Below, in pieces: positions 7,266 through 17,581 of a stretch of DNA of 64,000 nt. Position 1 is the first letter of the stretch; every line of letters begins with the position of its first letter. Both the position numbers and the translations under genes were made by a program. The stretch lies in NCBI GenBank assembly GCA_017409875.1, contig JAFQRW010000017.1, forward strand, positions 62,001 to 126,000, read 5' to 3'. A model generated the notes under the pieces. The model ran no database searches, was not told where the DNA came from, and saw only the letters and a program-made list of their open reading frames with translations. The stretch comes from Clostridia bacterium. Lineage in GTDB: Bacteria > Bacillota > Clostridia > RGIG6154.

Positions 7266-9354
7266 ATTTGAATCGGAATTAAAAAAAGATGGACAACACT
7301 TAGAAAAATTGATATGGGCAAAAAACAGTGAGGGCTTAAGTGAGTATTGCTTTTTCAGAAAAACATTCATGTGCGATAAACTGCCAAAAACTGCTGTTTT
7401 AAATATTTTTGTGCAGTCTAAATACCGACTTTATATTAACGGAGAGAGCGTATTAAGATTCGATGCAGGCATATCAGAAAACGGAGAAATGATTGAATTG
7501 GACGTTTTGCCGTTTTTAAAGCAGGGGAAAAATGTTATTGCTATCTTTGCGTGCTTTTATTCATATCCTGTTTCGAATATAGAGCTGAGACAAAAGGGCG
7601 TTATTTTTAATTTAAATCTTGATTATAGCGGAGCAAGACAGGAAAATGTTATCTCAGATACTTCTGTTAAAAGCAGAATTTGTGATGCATATTTAGCCGG
7701 TGCGCCTTCTCTGAATGATAACAAAAGCGAAATAGAACTTTTTGACAACAGTGTTTATAATAGCCAGTGGACTTTAGTTGATTTTGATGACTTTGAATGG
7801 GATTATTCTGAGGAAACAGACTTATGTGATACAAGGTATTTTGATATTCCCAAAAGCAACTATAGTGTGACAAGCGAACATATTTATTCTGCAAAAGCAA
7901 TAATTGCAGCAGGAACAGGCAACGATAAAAAAGGGTTAAGTCTTAAAGAAAACTTTTATCATGAAAACGCAAAATGTGAGCTTAACAAGCTTTATGTTAT
8001 GGGGGTAGAGTGCGAACTTCAGCCGATTGATAAAGGACAGTACAGCTATATCTTAGTGGATTTTGACAGATTGTGCAACGGTTATTTAAAAATGGATGTT
8101 GACGGTTATGGCGGCGATATTATTGACGTGATTTTTGCAAAAGAGCTAAAAGAATGTGTGCCTGTTATAAGCGGAGCGGCAAGATTTATTTTAAAAGCCG
8201 AAAATAACATATTGGAAACAAATTTTGATAAAAATGAGTTCAGATATGTTCTTTTAGTGTTCAGAAATCCTGTTCGCACCAATTATCTAAACGGCCTGTG
8301 GGTAATTGAAAATGAATATAATTTTGAAAACACTTCTGAGTTTTCATGTGATAATGAAAAACTTAATTTATGCTTTGAAGATTCTGCTTTAAGAATGAAG
8401 TCAGCATTTTCAAATCAAATTTTAAGTGATAATTTATTACAAAAGAGGACTTTAGCACTGTCGCAAGGATATTTAACAGGTGATGTGCTTCATTTTAAAA
8501 ATATGCTTTTGGATTTTGCATCAATGCAAATTAAAAGCGGACAGATAATAAATAAAAGATCAGGCAAAAGTTTTGACTTTTACGATGTTTTCTCGTTTGC
8601 ACTTGCCATTAAAGACTATTATGTGCTAAGCGGGGATAAAGAAACAACTGGCAAGCTGCTCGAAAATGCCATTGCGGCTTTTAAGTGGATTTCATGCTAT
8701 GAGCAAGACGGATTGTTAAAATCAGTGTTTAAAAGCGACAAATCAAAAACAGAAGAATTTTTGAATGCAATGTATATTTACGCCATTGATGCAATGGCTT
8801 TTGTTGCAGCTCAATGCGGTGACAGGCAGGCACACAGATTTTACGAAAGCAAGTCAAATAAACTCAAAAAGTTATATTCTTTAACATTTATTGAAGATGA
8901 AAATAGCTTTATTGAAGCTAACCAAGACATAATATATGATGCTTGCGCATTGTTAACTTTGATTGGACTGGAGGATTTAGCTGAGCAAGTCTTTTCACAT
9001 GAATTAGACAGCAGTGTAAAAATCACGATGCCGATAGAATTTATAAGAGCTGCCAAAAAATCTGACCGCATAACTGTAGCGTATCAGGCATTAAACGAGG
9101 ATATGATTGATTTTAGCGTAGTGCCGGTACTTGTTGCAGAAAATGTTTTGGGAATAGACCTTTTAAATAAAAAGGGAATAAAACTGAATCCGGACATAAT
9201 AAATTTCAGCCATATAAATGCAAATATATTTTCACCCAAAGGACTGCTTAGCATCGAAGAAATTGTTGAAGAGAATATACAGCCTGAAAGTACGGAAGAT
9301 GCAGTTGAGCAAGCTGATATAATAACTGAAAGGAATGAAGAAAATGCCGAATAG
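7252..9354 (+). CDS. GH78-like (alpha-L-rhamnosidase-fold) protein with degenerate active site
   Basis: A protein of 700 residues without signal peptide. The first 130 residues look like the N-terminal beta-sandwich of GH78 enzymes (FFRKTF, YRLYINGESV, GKNVIAIFA). The middle contains the alpha-barrel region, where GH78 enzymes carry a block of the form DCPxRE...GW.GD; here the matching stretch is SDNLLQKRTLALSQGYLTGD, in which CP and the acidic RE pair are missing. The C-terminal 30 residues are acidic and low in complexity (EEIVEENIQPESTEDAVEQA). It overlaps the previous gene by 14 bases and the next by 11, so it is in the polA operon. Assignment to GH78 is inferred from pattern; it may be a binding or regulatory protein rather than an enzyme. 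Confidence 0.55.
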   Translation: MKNFRFESELKKDGQHLEKLIWAKNSEGLSEYCFFRKTFMCDKLPKTAVLNIFVQSKYRLYINGESVLRFDAGISENGEMIELDVLPFLKQGKNVIAIFACFYSYPVSNIELRQKGVIFNLNLDYSGARQENVISDTSVKSRICDAYLAGAPSLNDNKSEIELFDNSVYNSQWTLVDFDDFEWDYSEETDLCDTRYFDIPKSNYSVTSEHIYSAKAIIAAGTGNDKKGLSLKENFYHENAKCELNKLYVMGVECELQPIDKGQYSYILVDFDRLCNGYLKMDVDGYGGDIIDVIFAKELKECVPVISGAARFILKAENNILETNFDKNEFRYVLLVFRNPVRTNYLNGLWVIENEYNFENTSEFSCDNEKLNLCFEDSALRMKSAFSNQILSDNLLQKRTLALSQGYLTGDVLHFKNMLLDFASMQIKSGQIINKRSGKSFDFYDVFSFALAIKDYYVLSGDKETTGKLLENAIAAFKWISCYEQDGLLKSVFKSDKSKTEEFLNAMYIYAIDAMAFVAAQCGDRQAHRFYESKSNKLKKLYSLTFIEDENSFIEANQDIIYDACALLTLIGLEDLAEQVFSHELDSSVKITMPIEFIRAAKKSDRITVAYQALNEDMIDFSVVPVLVAENVLGIDLLNKKGIKLNPDIINFSHINANIFSPKGLLSIEEIVEENIQPESTEDAVEQADIITERNEENAE

Positions 9355-10750
9355 TTTTGAAAACTTAGAAAAAGATTTGTTTTCAGATAACAAAAATGGT
9401 TATGAAAAAATAACAGAGGAAACAAAAAAAGATTTATTTTCTTTTTGCGAAGGATATAAAGATTTTTTGAACGAATGTAAAACAGAGCGTGAGTGTACAC
9501 TCTGGATAGAAAAAACTGCTGCAGCGGCAGGGTTTAAAAGCTTTAGTGAGTTTGAAAGCTTAAAACCGGGCGATAAGTTTTATGTAAAGAACACCGACAA
9601 GTCAATCTTTTTGGCAGTTATGGGCAAAAAGCCTGTTACAGATGGTACAAACATCATAGCAGCGCATATTGATTCTCCGCGACTGGATGCAAAGCCAAAT
9701 CCGCTTTTTGAAGATACAGGCGCTGCATATTTAAAGACGCATTATTACGGGGGCATTAAAAAGTATCAGTGGCTTACAATACCGCTTGCAATCCATGGTG
9801 TTGTTTATAAAGAAGACGGCCAGAAAGTTGATATTGTTATCGGCGAAAAGGAATCAGACCCTGTTTTTTGCATTTCTGACCTTTTGCCGCATTTAGGACA
9901 GACGCAGATGGAAAAAACTGCATCAAAATTTGTTGAAGGTGAAAAACTTAATGTTATTTTAGGCTCAATGCCGTTTGGAGACGAAAAGACAAATCAGAAA
10001 GCCAAGCTTTCAGTTATGAAAATTTTAAATGATATGTATGGCATAAAAGAGCAAGATTTTGTTCGTGCAGATATTGAAATTGTTCCTGCATTCAAGGCAA
10101 AAGATGTTGGACTTGACAGAAGCTTAATCGGAGCATACGGCCATGATGACAGAGTTTGTGCATATACTGCTTTTATGGCACTTATGACAGTAGACCTTCC
10201 TGAAAAAACTGTGATTTGCCATCTTGTGGACAAAGAAGAGACCGGTAGCAGCGATTCAACAGGTATGCAATCAACATTTTTAGAGAATATGATTGCAAGA
10301 ATGTGTGCAAAAACCATTGAAAATTATAACGACATCTGCTTAAGAGACGCACTTGAAAACAGCGAGTGTCTGTCTTCAGACGTTACAGCTGCTTATGACC
10401 CTAATTATGCAGACGTTTTTGAAAAAAACAATTCCGCTTATTTAAACGGCGGCGTAGCGCTTATGAAATATTCGGGTGCAAGAGGTAAATCAGGAACAAA
10501 TGAGGCAAGTGCAGAGTTTGTAACAAAAGTCACAGATATTTTCAAGAAAAATGACTGTGTATGGCAGATTGCCGAGCTTGGAAAAGTCGATGGCGGCGGC
10601 GGAGGAACGGTTGCACAATTTTTGGCAGTGCTCGGAATATCAGTTATTGACTGCGGAGTTCCGGTTATTTCTATGCACGCACCGTATGAAGTTGTTTCAA
10701 AGCTTGATGTGTATATGGCATATAAAGCATATAAGGGCTTTTATATATAA
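9344..10750 (+). CDS. M18 family aminopeptidase
   Basis: Zinc aminopeptidase that removes N-terminal residues from peptides, 468 residues. Metal-site motifs are visible: AAHIDSPRLD (His and Asp ligands), YGHDDRVCAY (bridging Asp), DKEETGS (Glu base and ligand) and ISMHAPYE near the C-terminus (His ligand). GGGGGTVAQFLA is the conserved glycine loop. ATG 9344 is preferred because AAAGGA lies nine bases upstream; ATG 9335 would touch that site. The gene starts inside the end of the rhamnosidase-like gene and is the last of the polA cluster. Confidence 0.9.
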   Translation: MPNSFENLEKDLFSDNKNGYEKITEETKKDLFSFCEGYKDFLNECKTERECTLWIEKTAAAAGFKSFSEFESLKPGDKFYVKNTDKSIFLAVMGKKPVTDGTNIIAAHIDSPRLDAKPNPLFEDTGAAYLKTHYYGGIKKYQWLTIPLAIHGVVYKEDGQKVDIVIGEKESDPVFCISDLLPHLGQTQMEKTASKFVEGEKLNVILGSMPFGDEKTNQKAKLSVMKILNDMYGIKEQDFVRADIEIVPAFKAKDVGLDRSLIGAYGHDDRVCAYTAFMALMTVDLPEKTVICHLVDKEETGSSDSTGMQSTFLENMIARMCAKTIENYNDICLRDALENSECLSSDVTAAYDPNYADVFEKNNSAYLNGGVALMKYSGARGKSGTNEASAEFVTKVTDIFKKNDCVWQIAELGKVDGGGGGTVAQFLAVLGISVIDCGVPVISMHAPYEVVSKLDVYMAYKAYKGFYI

Positions 10751-10757
10751 GTTAAAC

Positions 10758-10786
10758 TTGTAATTTTATAATTAATGTGTTATACT
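10758..10786 (+). promoter_or_regulatory. Promoter of the yybS-gdpP-rplI-dnaB operon
   Basis: TTGTAA (10758-10763) and TATACT (10781-10786) with 17-base spacing. A small perfect hairpin, CACTTTTT/AAAAAGTG (10796-10803 with 10807-10814), lies just after the expected transcription start. Confidence 0.65.
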
Positions 10787-10841
10787 GATTGTATGCACTT
10801 TTTGTCAAAAAGTGTAACTTAAGGTTAATTGAGGAATATTT

Positions 10842-11798
10842 ATGAGCAAAAGAATATTTTTTGCACCGCTTGTATGTTTATGCTTATATTGTATATTTGC
10901 GTTTTTAACATTCTCAGTACCGCTTTTTGGTATTTTGTGCCCTGTAGCAATTATGCTTTTTGGTGCATTTTCACTTTTAAGAAATTCAAAAATTGCCTTG
11001 GGGGCTGGAACTGTTGTAATAGCAGCGGTGACTTATATTATTAACAAAGATTTAGCATATTCGGTTGTGTATTCACTTGGATATGTTGCGGCAGGCTTTT
11101 TGCTTTGTTACACAATTTTAAAAAGAAAAAGCGGGGCTTATACTATCGTTTCGGTGCTTGTGTGCCTCTTGATTTCAGATTACGGTGCGGTTGCAATAAG
11201 TAACTTGGCAATGGGCAAGCCTGCATTTTCGTTTATTGATGAAATGTTTGAAACATTAAGGCCTGTTGTGTTAGATTCACTCGGGAAAAGTCTTCAGGAG
11301 ATAGGTGCCCAAAACATAGAAATCATTTTTGATCAATATGCTATGGCAATAAGAATGGTGCTTCCTGCAATGCTTATTATAATGAGTTTGTTTGAAACAA
11401 TTCTGCTTTGCTTTATTGTAAAAGTTATTGTAAATAAGGTAACAGGTGCAGTTGTTGTAGATTTGAGATTTTCTATGTTTAAAGCAGATGGAGTAACTGT
11501 TTTTGTGTTTCTTTTATCTGCAATTTTATCAATGTTTGCAGGTGACAGCGTAATCGCAGTTGTTTTCGGAAATATCTATATGATTTTAAACGTAGTATTA
11601 GTGCTTTGCGGAATGTCGCTGTTTGACTGGTATTTGAAAGATGTGCAAAAGGTTAAATTTGGTTTCAGATTATTGATATTTGCACTTGTCGGCGCATCAT
11701 TTTTAATACCGGTTCTGCCTTTGGTATTTTCGGTAGTAGCTTTACTTGATGCAAGAAGAAATTTCAGACTTATTGGGAAAAATGCTTCAGGTAAGTAA
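10842..11798 (+). CDS. DUF2232 (YybS-like) membrane protein
   Basis: An integral membrane protein of 318 residues with about eight hydrophobic segments, of the DUF2232/YybS type. It has no catalytic motif that I recognise. The assignment rests on hydropathy, size and its place directly before gdpP, rplI and dnaB, the same order as yybS-gdpP(yybT)-rplI-dnaC in Bacillus. GAGG sits nine bases before the ATG. YybS proteins have no settled function; constant linkage to gdpP suggests a role near the membrane in c-di-AMP or envelope physiology, which is inference. Confidence 0.8.
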   Translation: MSKRIFFAPLVCLCLYCIFAFLTFSVPLFGILCPVAIMLFGAFSLLRNSKIALGAGTVVIAAVTYIINKDLAYSVVYSLGYVAAGFLLCYTILKRKSGAYTIVSVLVCLLISDYGAVAISNLAMGKPAFSFIDEMFETLRPVVLDSLGKSLQEIGAQNIEIIFDQYAMAIRMVLPAMLIIMSLFETILLCFIVKVIVNKVTGAVVVDLRFSMFKADGVTVFVFLLSAILSMFAGDSVIAVVFGNIYMILNVVLVLCGMSLFDWYLKDVQKVKFGFRLLIFALVGASFLIPVLPLVFSVVALLDARRNFRLIGKNASGK

Positions 11799-11813
11799 TG
11801 TTGAGGTGATTAT

Positions 11814-13802
11814 TTGAAAAACAAAAGTTCTAATAATTTTATCAGTTTGGTTTTGTGCCTTACAGTTATGTATATCCTTGCGTTTATCACGTTATTTTTT
11901 AATGTTGTTTGGGGAATAACGCAGATACTTTGTGCGGGTATTCTTACTTTACTTTGCATTGCTATTGTAAAACAAAATCACGGACATTTTAAAAGCTATA
12001 TTGATAACATTACTTTTCATGCCGATACAGCAACAAGAGAAAGTATGATTTATGCTCCAATGCCTGTTGCTATTATAAAAAAAGACGGCAGAATTTTGTG
12101 GTATAATGAAAAATTTGACGCCGTTTTTGATGACAAGGAGCTTTTTGATGCCCACGTTGACGATGTTTTTGAAAAGGGAAATATAACTTCATATTTTGAA
12201 GGTGATGCATTTGGATTTGATGTGCAGGTTTGTGACAAATACTTCTATGTAACCGGAAATGGCATAAGGGCTGAAAAAAAGGATGCGGAAAATTCTTTTG
12301 TTGTAATGTATATGTTTGATATTACAGACAAAAAGGAAATTGCACAAGAATATGAAAATCAGCATTCGGTAGTTGCAATAGCGTGTGTAGATAATTATGA
12401 CGATATATTAATGAGCACTCCCGATACTTACAGAAGCTTGCTTTTAGCTGAACTTGATAAAAAAATATTTTCCTGGTTTGCTTCCTATGGCGCTATGGTT
12501 AAAAAATATGAGAGAGATAAGTATCTGATTATTTTCAGAAACGAGTTCTTTGCAGAAATAAAGCAACAAAAATTCTCTGTAATTGATGAGGTTAAAGAGA
12601 TAAAATGCGGAAATAAATTCGCTCCAACATTGAGTATTGGTATAGGTGTTGATTTTAATTCTCTTCAAACTGCTGATGATTATGCAAACTCTGCACTTAC
12701 GTTAGCGCTTGGTCGCGGCGGGGATCAGGTTATAATCAAAGACAGCGACAATGTGTCTTACTATGGGGGTAAAACACGTGAACATGAAAAAACAACAAAA
12801 GTTAAGGCAAGAGTTACGGCACTTGCTTTAAAAGAACTGTTGTCAGAGGCAAAAAATGTTGTAGTTATGGGACACGAGTATCCCGATATGGATTCTATAG
12901 GCGCAAGCGTTGGAATTTGTGCCTTTGCAAGAAGCCTTGATGTTAAAGCAAACTTTATATACGATTATTCTTCACAGCCAATTAATATGATGCTTGAAAG
13001 AATAAAAACGTCTGCAGAATTTGAAGAGATAGTTGTTAGTGAGGCAGAGGCAAGAGAATTAATTACGCCTGAAACTCTGATAGTTGTTGTAGATACACAC
13101 AGACCTGTATATACAGATTATCCTGAAATTTTAGAGTCAGAAAACAATGTGGTTTTAATTGACCACCACAGACGCGGAGCAGAGTTTATTTCAAACACAT
13201 GCCTGGTTTATCATGAACCTTATGCATCTTCTACGTGTGAACTTGTAACGGAGCTTTTGCAGTATGCAGGAAGCGAGTTGAAGCTTTCATCACAAGAGGC
13301 AGAGGCGCTTTTTGCCGGCATTATGCTTGATACAAAAGACTTTGCAATGAAGACCGGTGTCAGAACATTTGAAGCAGCTGCTTTTCTTAAGAGATGCGGT
13401 GTTGATATTGAAACAATAAGAAAGTTCTTCAGGAATGATTTTGAAAACTTCGTAAAAATTGCAAAGGTTGTTGCCGGGGCAGAAGTTGTTGGCGGAAATA
13501 TTGCTATTGCTGAGTGTAAGAAATCTGAAACGACCGATTCCAGAGCGATTGTTCCTCAGGCGGCAGACAGATTGCTTTCTATCAGTGGAATTGAAGCATC
13601 TTTTGTTATAATGGAGCTTGAAGACGAGACAATTATCAGCGGAAGATCAACCGGTGAAATAAATGTTCAGCTTATTTTAGAAAAAATAGGTGGCGGCGGT
13701 CACCTTACTATGGCAGGTGCTCAGCTTGAGCCATGCAGCTTTAACGAAGCAAAAATTAAGCTTATGAGCGTGATTGAATTATATTTAGCTGAACAAAAAT
13801 AG
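11814..13802 (+). CDS. gdpP: c-di-AMP phosphodiesterase GdpP
   Basis: Membrane phosphodiesterase that hydrolyses cyclic di-AMP, 662 residues. Two N-terminal transmembrane helices (about residues 10-55) are followed by a PAS-like region, a degenerate GGDEF-like domain (no intact GGDEF motif), and a DHH/DHHA1 catalytic unit with [20 protein letters not shown] and [11 protein letters not shown] carrying the metal ligands. The C-terminal DHHA1 motif is [12 protein letters not shown]. The TTG start at 11814 has GAGGTGAT immediately upstream at proper spacing. The domain order and neighbours match Bacillus GdpP (YybT). Confidence 0.93.
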   Translation: MKNKSSNNFISLVLCLTVMYILAFITLFFNVVWGITQILCAGILTLLCIAIVKQNHGHFKSYIDNITFHADTATRESMIYAPMPVAIIKKDGRILWYNEKFDAVFDDKELFDAHVDDVFEKGNITSYFEGDAFGFDVQVCDKYFYVTGNGIRAEKKDAENSFVVMYMFDITDKKEIAQEYENQHSVVAIACVDNYDDILMSTPDTYRSLLLAELDKKIFSWFASYGAMVKKYERDKYLIIFRNEFFAEIKQQKFSVIDEVKEIKCGNKFAPTLSIGIGVDFNSLQTADDYANSALTLALGRGGDQVIIKDSDNVSYYGGKTREHEKTTKVKARVTALALKELLSEAKNVVVMGHEYPDMDSIGASVGICAFARSLDVKANFIYDYSSQPINMMLERIKTSAEFEEIVVSEAEARELITPETLIVVVDTHRPVYTDYPEILESENNVVLIDHHRRGAEFISNTCLVYHEPYASSTCELVTELLQYAGSELKLSSQEAEALFAGIMLDTKDFAMKTGVRTFEAAAFLKRCGVDIETIRKFFRNDFENFVKIAKVVAGAEVVGGNIAIAECKKSETTDSRAIVPQAADRLLSISGIEASFVIMELEDETIISGRSTGEINVQLILEKIGGGGHLTMAGAQLEPCSFNEAKIKLMSVIELYLAEQK

Positions 13803-13821
13803 TAAGAGGGGATGTAAGATC

Positions 13822-14265
13822 ATGAAGGTTATATTAATGCAAGATGTTAAGGGACAAGGAAAGAAAGGACAGACTGTTAGCGTTAGTGACGGTTATGCAA
13901 GAAACTTTCTTCTTCCTAAAGGCCTTGCAGTAGAGGCAACAAATTCGGCTATTAATGATATGAAAGGCAAAGACGAGGCGTTTGCATATAAAAAGCAAAC
14001 AGAGCTTAATGATGCTAAAGAGATGCAGGAAAAACTTAGCAAAATCAGCGTAAGTTTAAGTGCAAAAGCCGGCGCTAACGGCAAGCTTTTTGGCTCTGTG
14101 ACAAACAAAGATATTGCAGAAGCTTTACTTAGCCAGCATCACATTAAAATTGATAAAAGACGTTTTGATATGGAAGATATTAAACAAACCGGAACTTTTG
14201 AAGTATTGGTTAAGCTTTATCCGGATGTTACAGGTAAGCTTAAGGTAGTAGTTACCGAGTTATAA
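13822..14265 (+). CDS. rplI: Ribosomal protein bL9
   Basis: Large-subunit protein L9, 147 residues. It begins [17 protein letters not shown] and contains the conserved [16 protein letters not shown], then the long connecting helix rich in charged residues and a C-terminal rRNA-binding domain. It follows gdpP by 19 bases and precedes dnaB by 10, in the standard gdpP-rplI-dnaB order. Confidence 0.97.
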   Translation: MKVILMQDVKGQGKKGQTVSVSDGYARNFLLPKGLAVEATNSAINDMKGKDEAFAYKKQTELNDAKEMQEKLSKISVSLSAKAGANGKLFGSVTNKDIAEALLSQHHIKIDKRRFDMEDIKQTGTFEVLVKLYPDVTGKLKVVVTEL

Positions 14266-14275
14266 AGGAGTTTTT

Positions 14276-15613
14276 ATGGAAGAATATTTAGGCGCAAAAG
14301 TTCCTCCTTACAGTTTAGAGGCGGAACAGTCTGTTTTAGGGGCGATGTTAAACGACGAAGAAAGTGTTGCAGTTGCTCTTGAAAATTTGTCAGCCGATGA
14401 TTTTTATAGGGCTGAAAACAAAGAAGTATTCTCAGCAATGGTTTCACTTTTTGAGCAAAACAAGCCTATAGATGTTGTAACCGTTTGTGATATATTGTCG
14501 CAGAAACAGGTTTTGGACACTGTAGGCTCAAGTGAGTTTATCGCAAATCTTGCAATAAGTGTACAGACTACAGCAAATATTAAATATTATGTTGACATTA
14601 TAAAAGAAAAGGCACTTTTAAGAAATCTTATTGATGCTTCAAGTCAGATTTCAAGACTTAGCTATGAGGCAGCAGATAATCCTGATGCTATTGCACAGAT
14701 GGCTGAAAAACTGATTTTTGATGTTTTGCAAGGCAAAATGTCAAAATCATTCAGCAAAATGGGTGATGTCATTCAAAGAAATTTTGCAAGACTTGAAGAA
14801 TTGCAAGGCCTTAATTTGAGGATAACAGGCTTAGAAACCGGTTTTTCGCATTTAGATTATATTCTTTCAGGACTTCAAAAGGGAACACTTAATATTCTTG
14901 CTGCAAGACCGGGTGTAGGTAAAACAAGCCTTGCACTTAATATTGCAAAACACGTTGCAGTAAAAAACAAAATTCCTGTAGCTGTATTTAGCCTTGAAAT
15001 GTCAGAAGAAGAACTAACAAACAGAATAATATCTTCTCAGGCAATGGTTGATAGTGAAAAACTTAAAACAGGAAGACTTGACCCAAGCGATTGGGAAAGA
15101 TTAATGCAGGCAGCAGTTCCAATGTCAGAAGCACCGCTTTTCATTGATGATACGTCTATGATAAGCGTAACTGAAATTCGTTCAAAATGCAGAAGGCTTA
15201 AATTAGAACATGGATTAGGACTTATAATTGTCGACTACTTGCAGCTTATGCAAGGTAAGGGCAGAACAGAAAGCAGACAGCGAGAGGTTTCTGAAATGTC
15301 AAGATCACTTAAAATTCTTGCAAAAGAATTAGAAGTACCTGTGTTGACACTTAGCCAGCTTTCTCGTTCAATAGAAACAAGGGCTGATAAAACCCCAGTT
15401 CTTTCCGACCTTAGAGAATCAGGTGCTATCGAACAGGATGCCGACGTTGTTATGTTTTTACATAAGCCGGATCAGGAAGATCAGGAAGAAGCGCAGAATT
15501 CTTTAGTAGAATTAATTATTGCAAAACACAGAAGCGGTTCTACAGGAAGAGTAAAACTTATGTGGAGACCAAACAATACAACATTTGTCAGTGTTGATAA
15601 TACAAGGGAATAG
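14276..15613 (+). CDS. dnaB: Replicative DNA helicase DnaB
   Basis: Hexameric fork helicase, 445 residues (named dnaC in Bacillus). The N-terminal domain starts at PPYSLEAEQSVLGAML. The RecA-like C-terminal domain has Walker A ARPGVGKTS near residue 217, FSLEMSEEEL, the Walker B-like LGLIIVDYLQLMQG, LSQLSR and DLRESGAIEQDAD. It is full length with no intein. AAAGGAG lies seven bases before the ATG. Confidence 0.97.
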   Translation: MEEYLGAKVPPYSLEAEQSVLGAMLNDEESVAVALENLSADDFYRAENKEVFSAMVSLFEQNKPIDVVTVCDILSQKQVLDTVGSSEFIANLAISVQTTANIKYYVDIIKEKALLRNLIDASSQISRLSYEAADNPDAIAQMAEKLIFDVLQGKMSKSFSKMGDVIQRNFARLEELQGLNLRITGLETGFSHLDYILSGLQKGTLNILAARPGVGKTSLALNIAKHVAVKNKIPVAVFSLEMSEEELTNRIISSQAMVDSEKLKTGRLDPSDWERLMQAAVPMSEAPLFIDDTSMISVTEIRSKCRRLKLEHGLGLIIVDYLQLMQGKGRTESRQREVSEMSRSLKILAKELEVPVLTLSQLSRSIETRADKTPVLSDLRESGAIEQDADVVMFLHKPDQEDQEEAQNSLVELIIAKHRSGSTGRVKLMWRPNNTTFVSVDNTRE

Positions 15614-15621
15614 GATAATTT

Positions 15622-16956
15622 ATGTTAGATAAGGTTAAAAAGACTATATCGGATAATGATATGATAAGTGCCGAAGATAGAATTCTTGTAGCATTATCGG
15701 GAGGCTGCGATTCGGTATGTCTTTGCCTTGCTTTAAAAACGCTTGGTTTTGAATTCTCTGTTGCCCATTTAAATCACTCTATAAGAGAAGAAGCTTTAAG
15801 CGACCAACAGTTTTGTGAAAATTTTGCAAAAAAAATTGGTGTGGATATATATGTTAAAAAAGTTGATGTTCCAGCTTTAGCCAAAAAATACGGAATTGGT
15901 CTTGAACTTGCAGGCAGAAACGCAAGGTATGAATTCTTTGATGAGCTTTGCAATAAAAAAGGGTTCACGAAAATTGCCGTAGCGCATAATCTTGATGATA
16001 ACGCAGAAACAGTTTTGTTAAATCTGGTAAGAGGAACAGGGATTAAGGGCCTTTGCGGAATTCCAAAAGTCAGAGACAAGGTTATAAGACCTTTAATTGA
16101 TGTTGCAAGGCAAGAAATTGAAGAATTTGTTAACGAATATTCACAGAGCTTTGTAGTTGATAAAACTAATTTTTCTGAAGAATATTCAAGAAATAAAATC
16201 AGGGGAAGCATAATACCAAAGCTTTTACAAATCAATCCCAAGGCGCTTGAAAACATTTCAAAAGCAAGTGAAATTTTAACTCATGACGATTTTTATTTGG
16301 ATTGCGAAGCTGAAAAGTTTGTAATTTTAAATAACGGTTGTGCCTGTATAAAAAAAGAAGAATTTAAACAGCTTGATTATTCGATAAAAGCAAGGACGCT
16401 TTTAAAATTATATACGTATGCAGCCGGCACAAGCAAGGATTTTGAGAAAAAGCATATAGATTATATAATAGAAAATTTTGATAAAACAAACGGCGCAATA
16501 ATTCAGCTTTGTTTTGGGGTAGTGTGCCGCAGTGAGTATGATAAAATTATATTTGAAAAAAGCTCGGAGGAAACTTCGTACAGTTATATTTTACCATTAA
16601 ACGGGGAAGTATATATCGAAGAGGCGGGAGTGAAATTCACCTCAGCTATTGTGCCAAAAGACGAGGCCAAATACATTGACAACGCTCAGTTTTTCGACTT
16701 GTCGTGTATTGATAAAGAAATTGTTATAAGGTCAAGAAAACAAGGCGATAAAATAATTCCTTTTGGTAAAAATAATGAAGTTAAAGTTAAAGATATTTTG
16801 ATAAAAGATAAAATCCCTTTGAATAAAAGAAAAAATCTTCCGATAATTGAGTGCGGAGAGATTTTATGGATTTTTGGTGTCAGAAGAAGTGACTTATATA
16901 AGATTACTGATAAAACAGATAAAGTGTTAGCATTAAAAGGAGAGGTATTATGTTAA
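15622..16956 (+). CDS. tilS: tRNA(Ile)-lysidine synthase
   Basis: Attaches lysine to C34 of the CAT-anticodon tRNA-Ile so that it reads ATA codons; essential. The PP-loop SGGCDS is at residues 26-31, with AHLNHSIREEAL and AHNLDDNAETVLLNLVRGTG following as family motifs. The C-terminal half is divergent but ends with the expected TilS domain (VIRSRKQGDKI, KNLPII). It starts nine bases after dnaB and overlaps hpt by seven bases, the usual tilS-hpt pair before ftsH. Confidence 0.95.
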   Translation: MLDKVKKTISDNDMISAEDRILVALSGGCDSVCLCLALKTLGFEFSVAHLNHSIREEALSDQQFCENFAKKIGVDIYVKKVDVPALAKKYGIGLELAGRNARYEFFDELCNKKGFTKIAVAHNLDDNAETVLLNLVRGTGIKGLCGIPKVRDKVIRPLIDVARQEIEEFVNEYSQSFVVDKTNFSEEYSRNKIRGSIIPKLLQINPKALENISKASEILTHDDFYLDCEAEKFVILNNGCACIKKEEFKQLDYSIKARTLLKLYTYAAGTSKDFEKKHIDYIIENFDKTNGAIIQLCFGVVCRSEYDKIIFEKSSEETSYSYILPLNGEVYIEEAGVKFTSAIVPKDEAKYIDNAQFFDLSCIDKEIVIRSRKQGDKIIPFGKNNEVKVKDILIKDKIPLNKRKNLPIIECGEILWIFGVRRSDLYKITDKTDKVLALKGEVLC

Positions 16957-17492
16957 ATGACATTGAAAGAGTACTTATTTCAGAACAGGAAATCGCTGAA
17001 AAAGTAAAAGAATTAGGTCAAAAGATTACAAACGATTACAAGAACGAAAAATTGCTGATAATCACCATCTTAAAGGGTAGCGTAGTGTTTGCTGCAGATC
17101 TTTTAAGAGAGATTAAAATGCCGGTTGAGATTGATTTTATGTGTATTTCAAGCTATGGTAATGATTCTAAATCAAGCGGTGTTGTGAAAATTGTAAAAGA
17201 TTTAAATCAGCCTATTGAGGGAGTAAATGTTCTTGTTATTGAAGATATTTTAGATAGTGGGAATACTCTTTCGCATTTAACAGAACTTTTAAAGACGAGA
17301 AACCCAAAAAGCATTAAAATTGCTACACTTTTAGACAAACCTGACAGAAGAGTTGCTGAAGTTGAAGTTACATATAAAGGATTTACTATTCCAGATGAAT
17401 TCGTTGTTGGATATGGTCTTGATTATGGCGAAAAATACAGAAATATTCCTTTTGTAGGAGTTCTTAAAAGGGAAGTATACGAAAAAGAATGA
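16950..17492 (+). CDS. hpt: Hypoxanthine phosphoribosyltransferase
   Basis: Purine salvage enzyme, 180 residues, converting hypoxanthine or guanine and PRPP to IMP or GMP. The PRPP-binding motif VLVIEDILDSGNTL lies near residues 93-106, with ITILKGSVVFAADL and DEFVVGYGLDYGEKYR also conserved. A ribosome site (AGGAGAGG) lies within the end of tilS. In Firmicutes this gene sits between tilS and ftsH, as here. Confidence 0.95.
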   Translation: MLNDIERVLISEQEIAEKVKELGQKITNDYKNEKLLIITILKGSVVFAADLLREIKMPVEIDFMCISSYGNDSKSSGVVKIVKDLNQPIEGVNVLVIEDILDSGNTLSHLTELLKTRNPKSIKIATLLDKPDRRVAEVEVTYKGFTIPDEFVVGYGLDYGEKYRNIPFVGVLKREVYEKE

Positions 17493-17519
17493 AATCTTTA
17501 TGAAATTTAAGAATTTCAC

Positions 17520-17548
17520 TTGAAAATAAAACAGTTTTGTGATATTAT
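17520..17548 (+). promoter_or_regulatory. Promoter of ftsH
   Basis: TTGAAA (17520-17525) and TATTAT (17543-17548), spacing 17, between hpt and ftsH. ftsH may also be read through from tilS-hpt since no terminator was seen between them. Confidence 0.6.
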
Positions 17549-17581
17549 GTGAAAAATTATGATACAGGAGGATAGTACATC

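Noticed and set aside
9084-9500. Minus-strand open frame of 138 codons opposite the end of the rhamnosidase-like gene
   Set aside because: Antisense to two well supported genes, with a composition typical of reverse reading of AT-rich coding DNA and no ribosome site.
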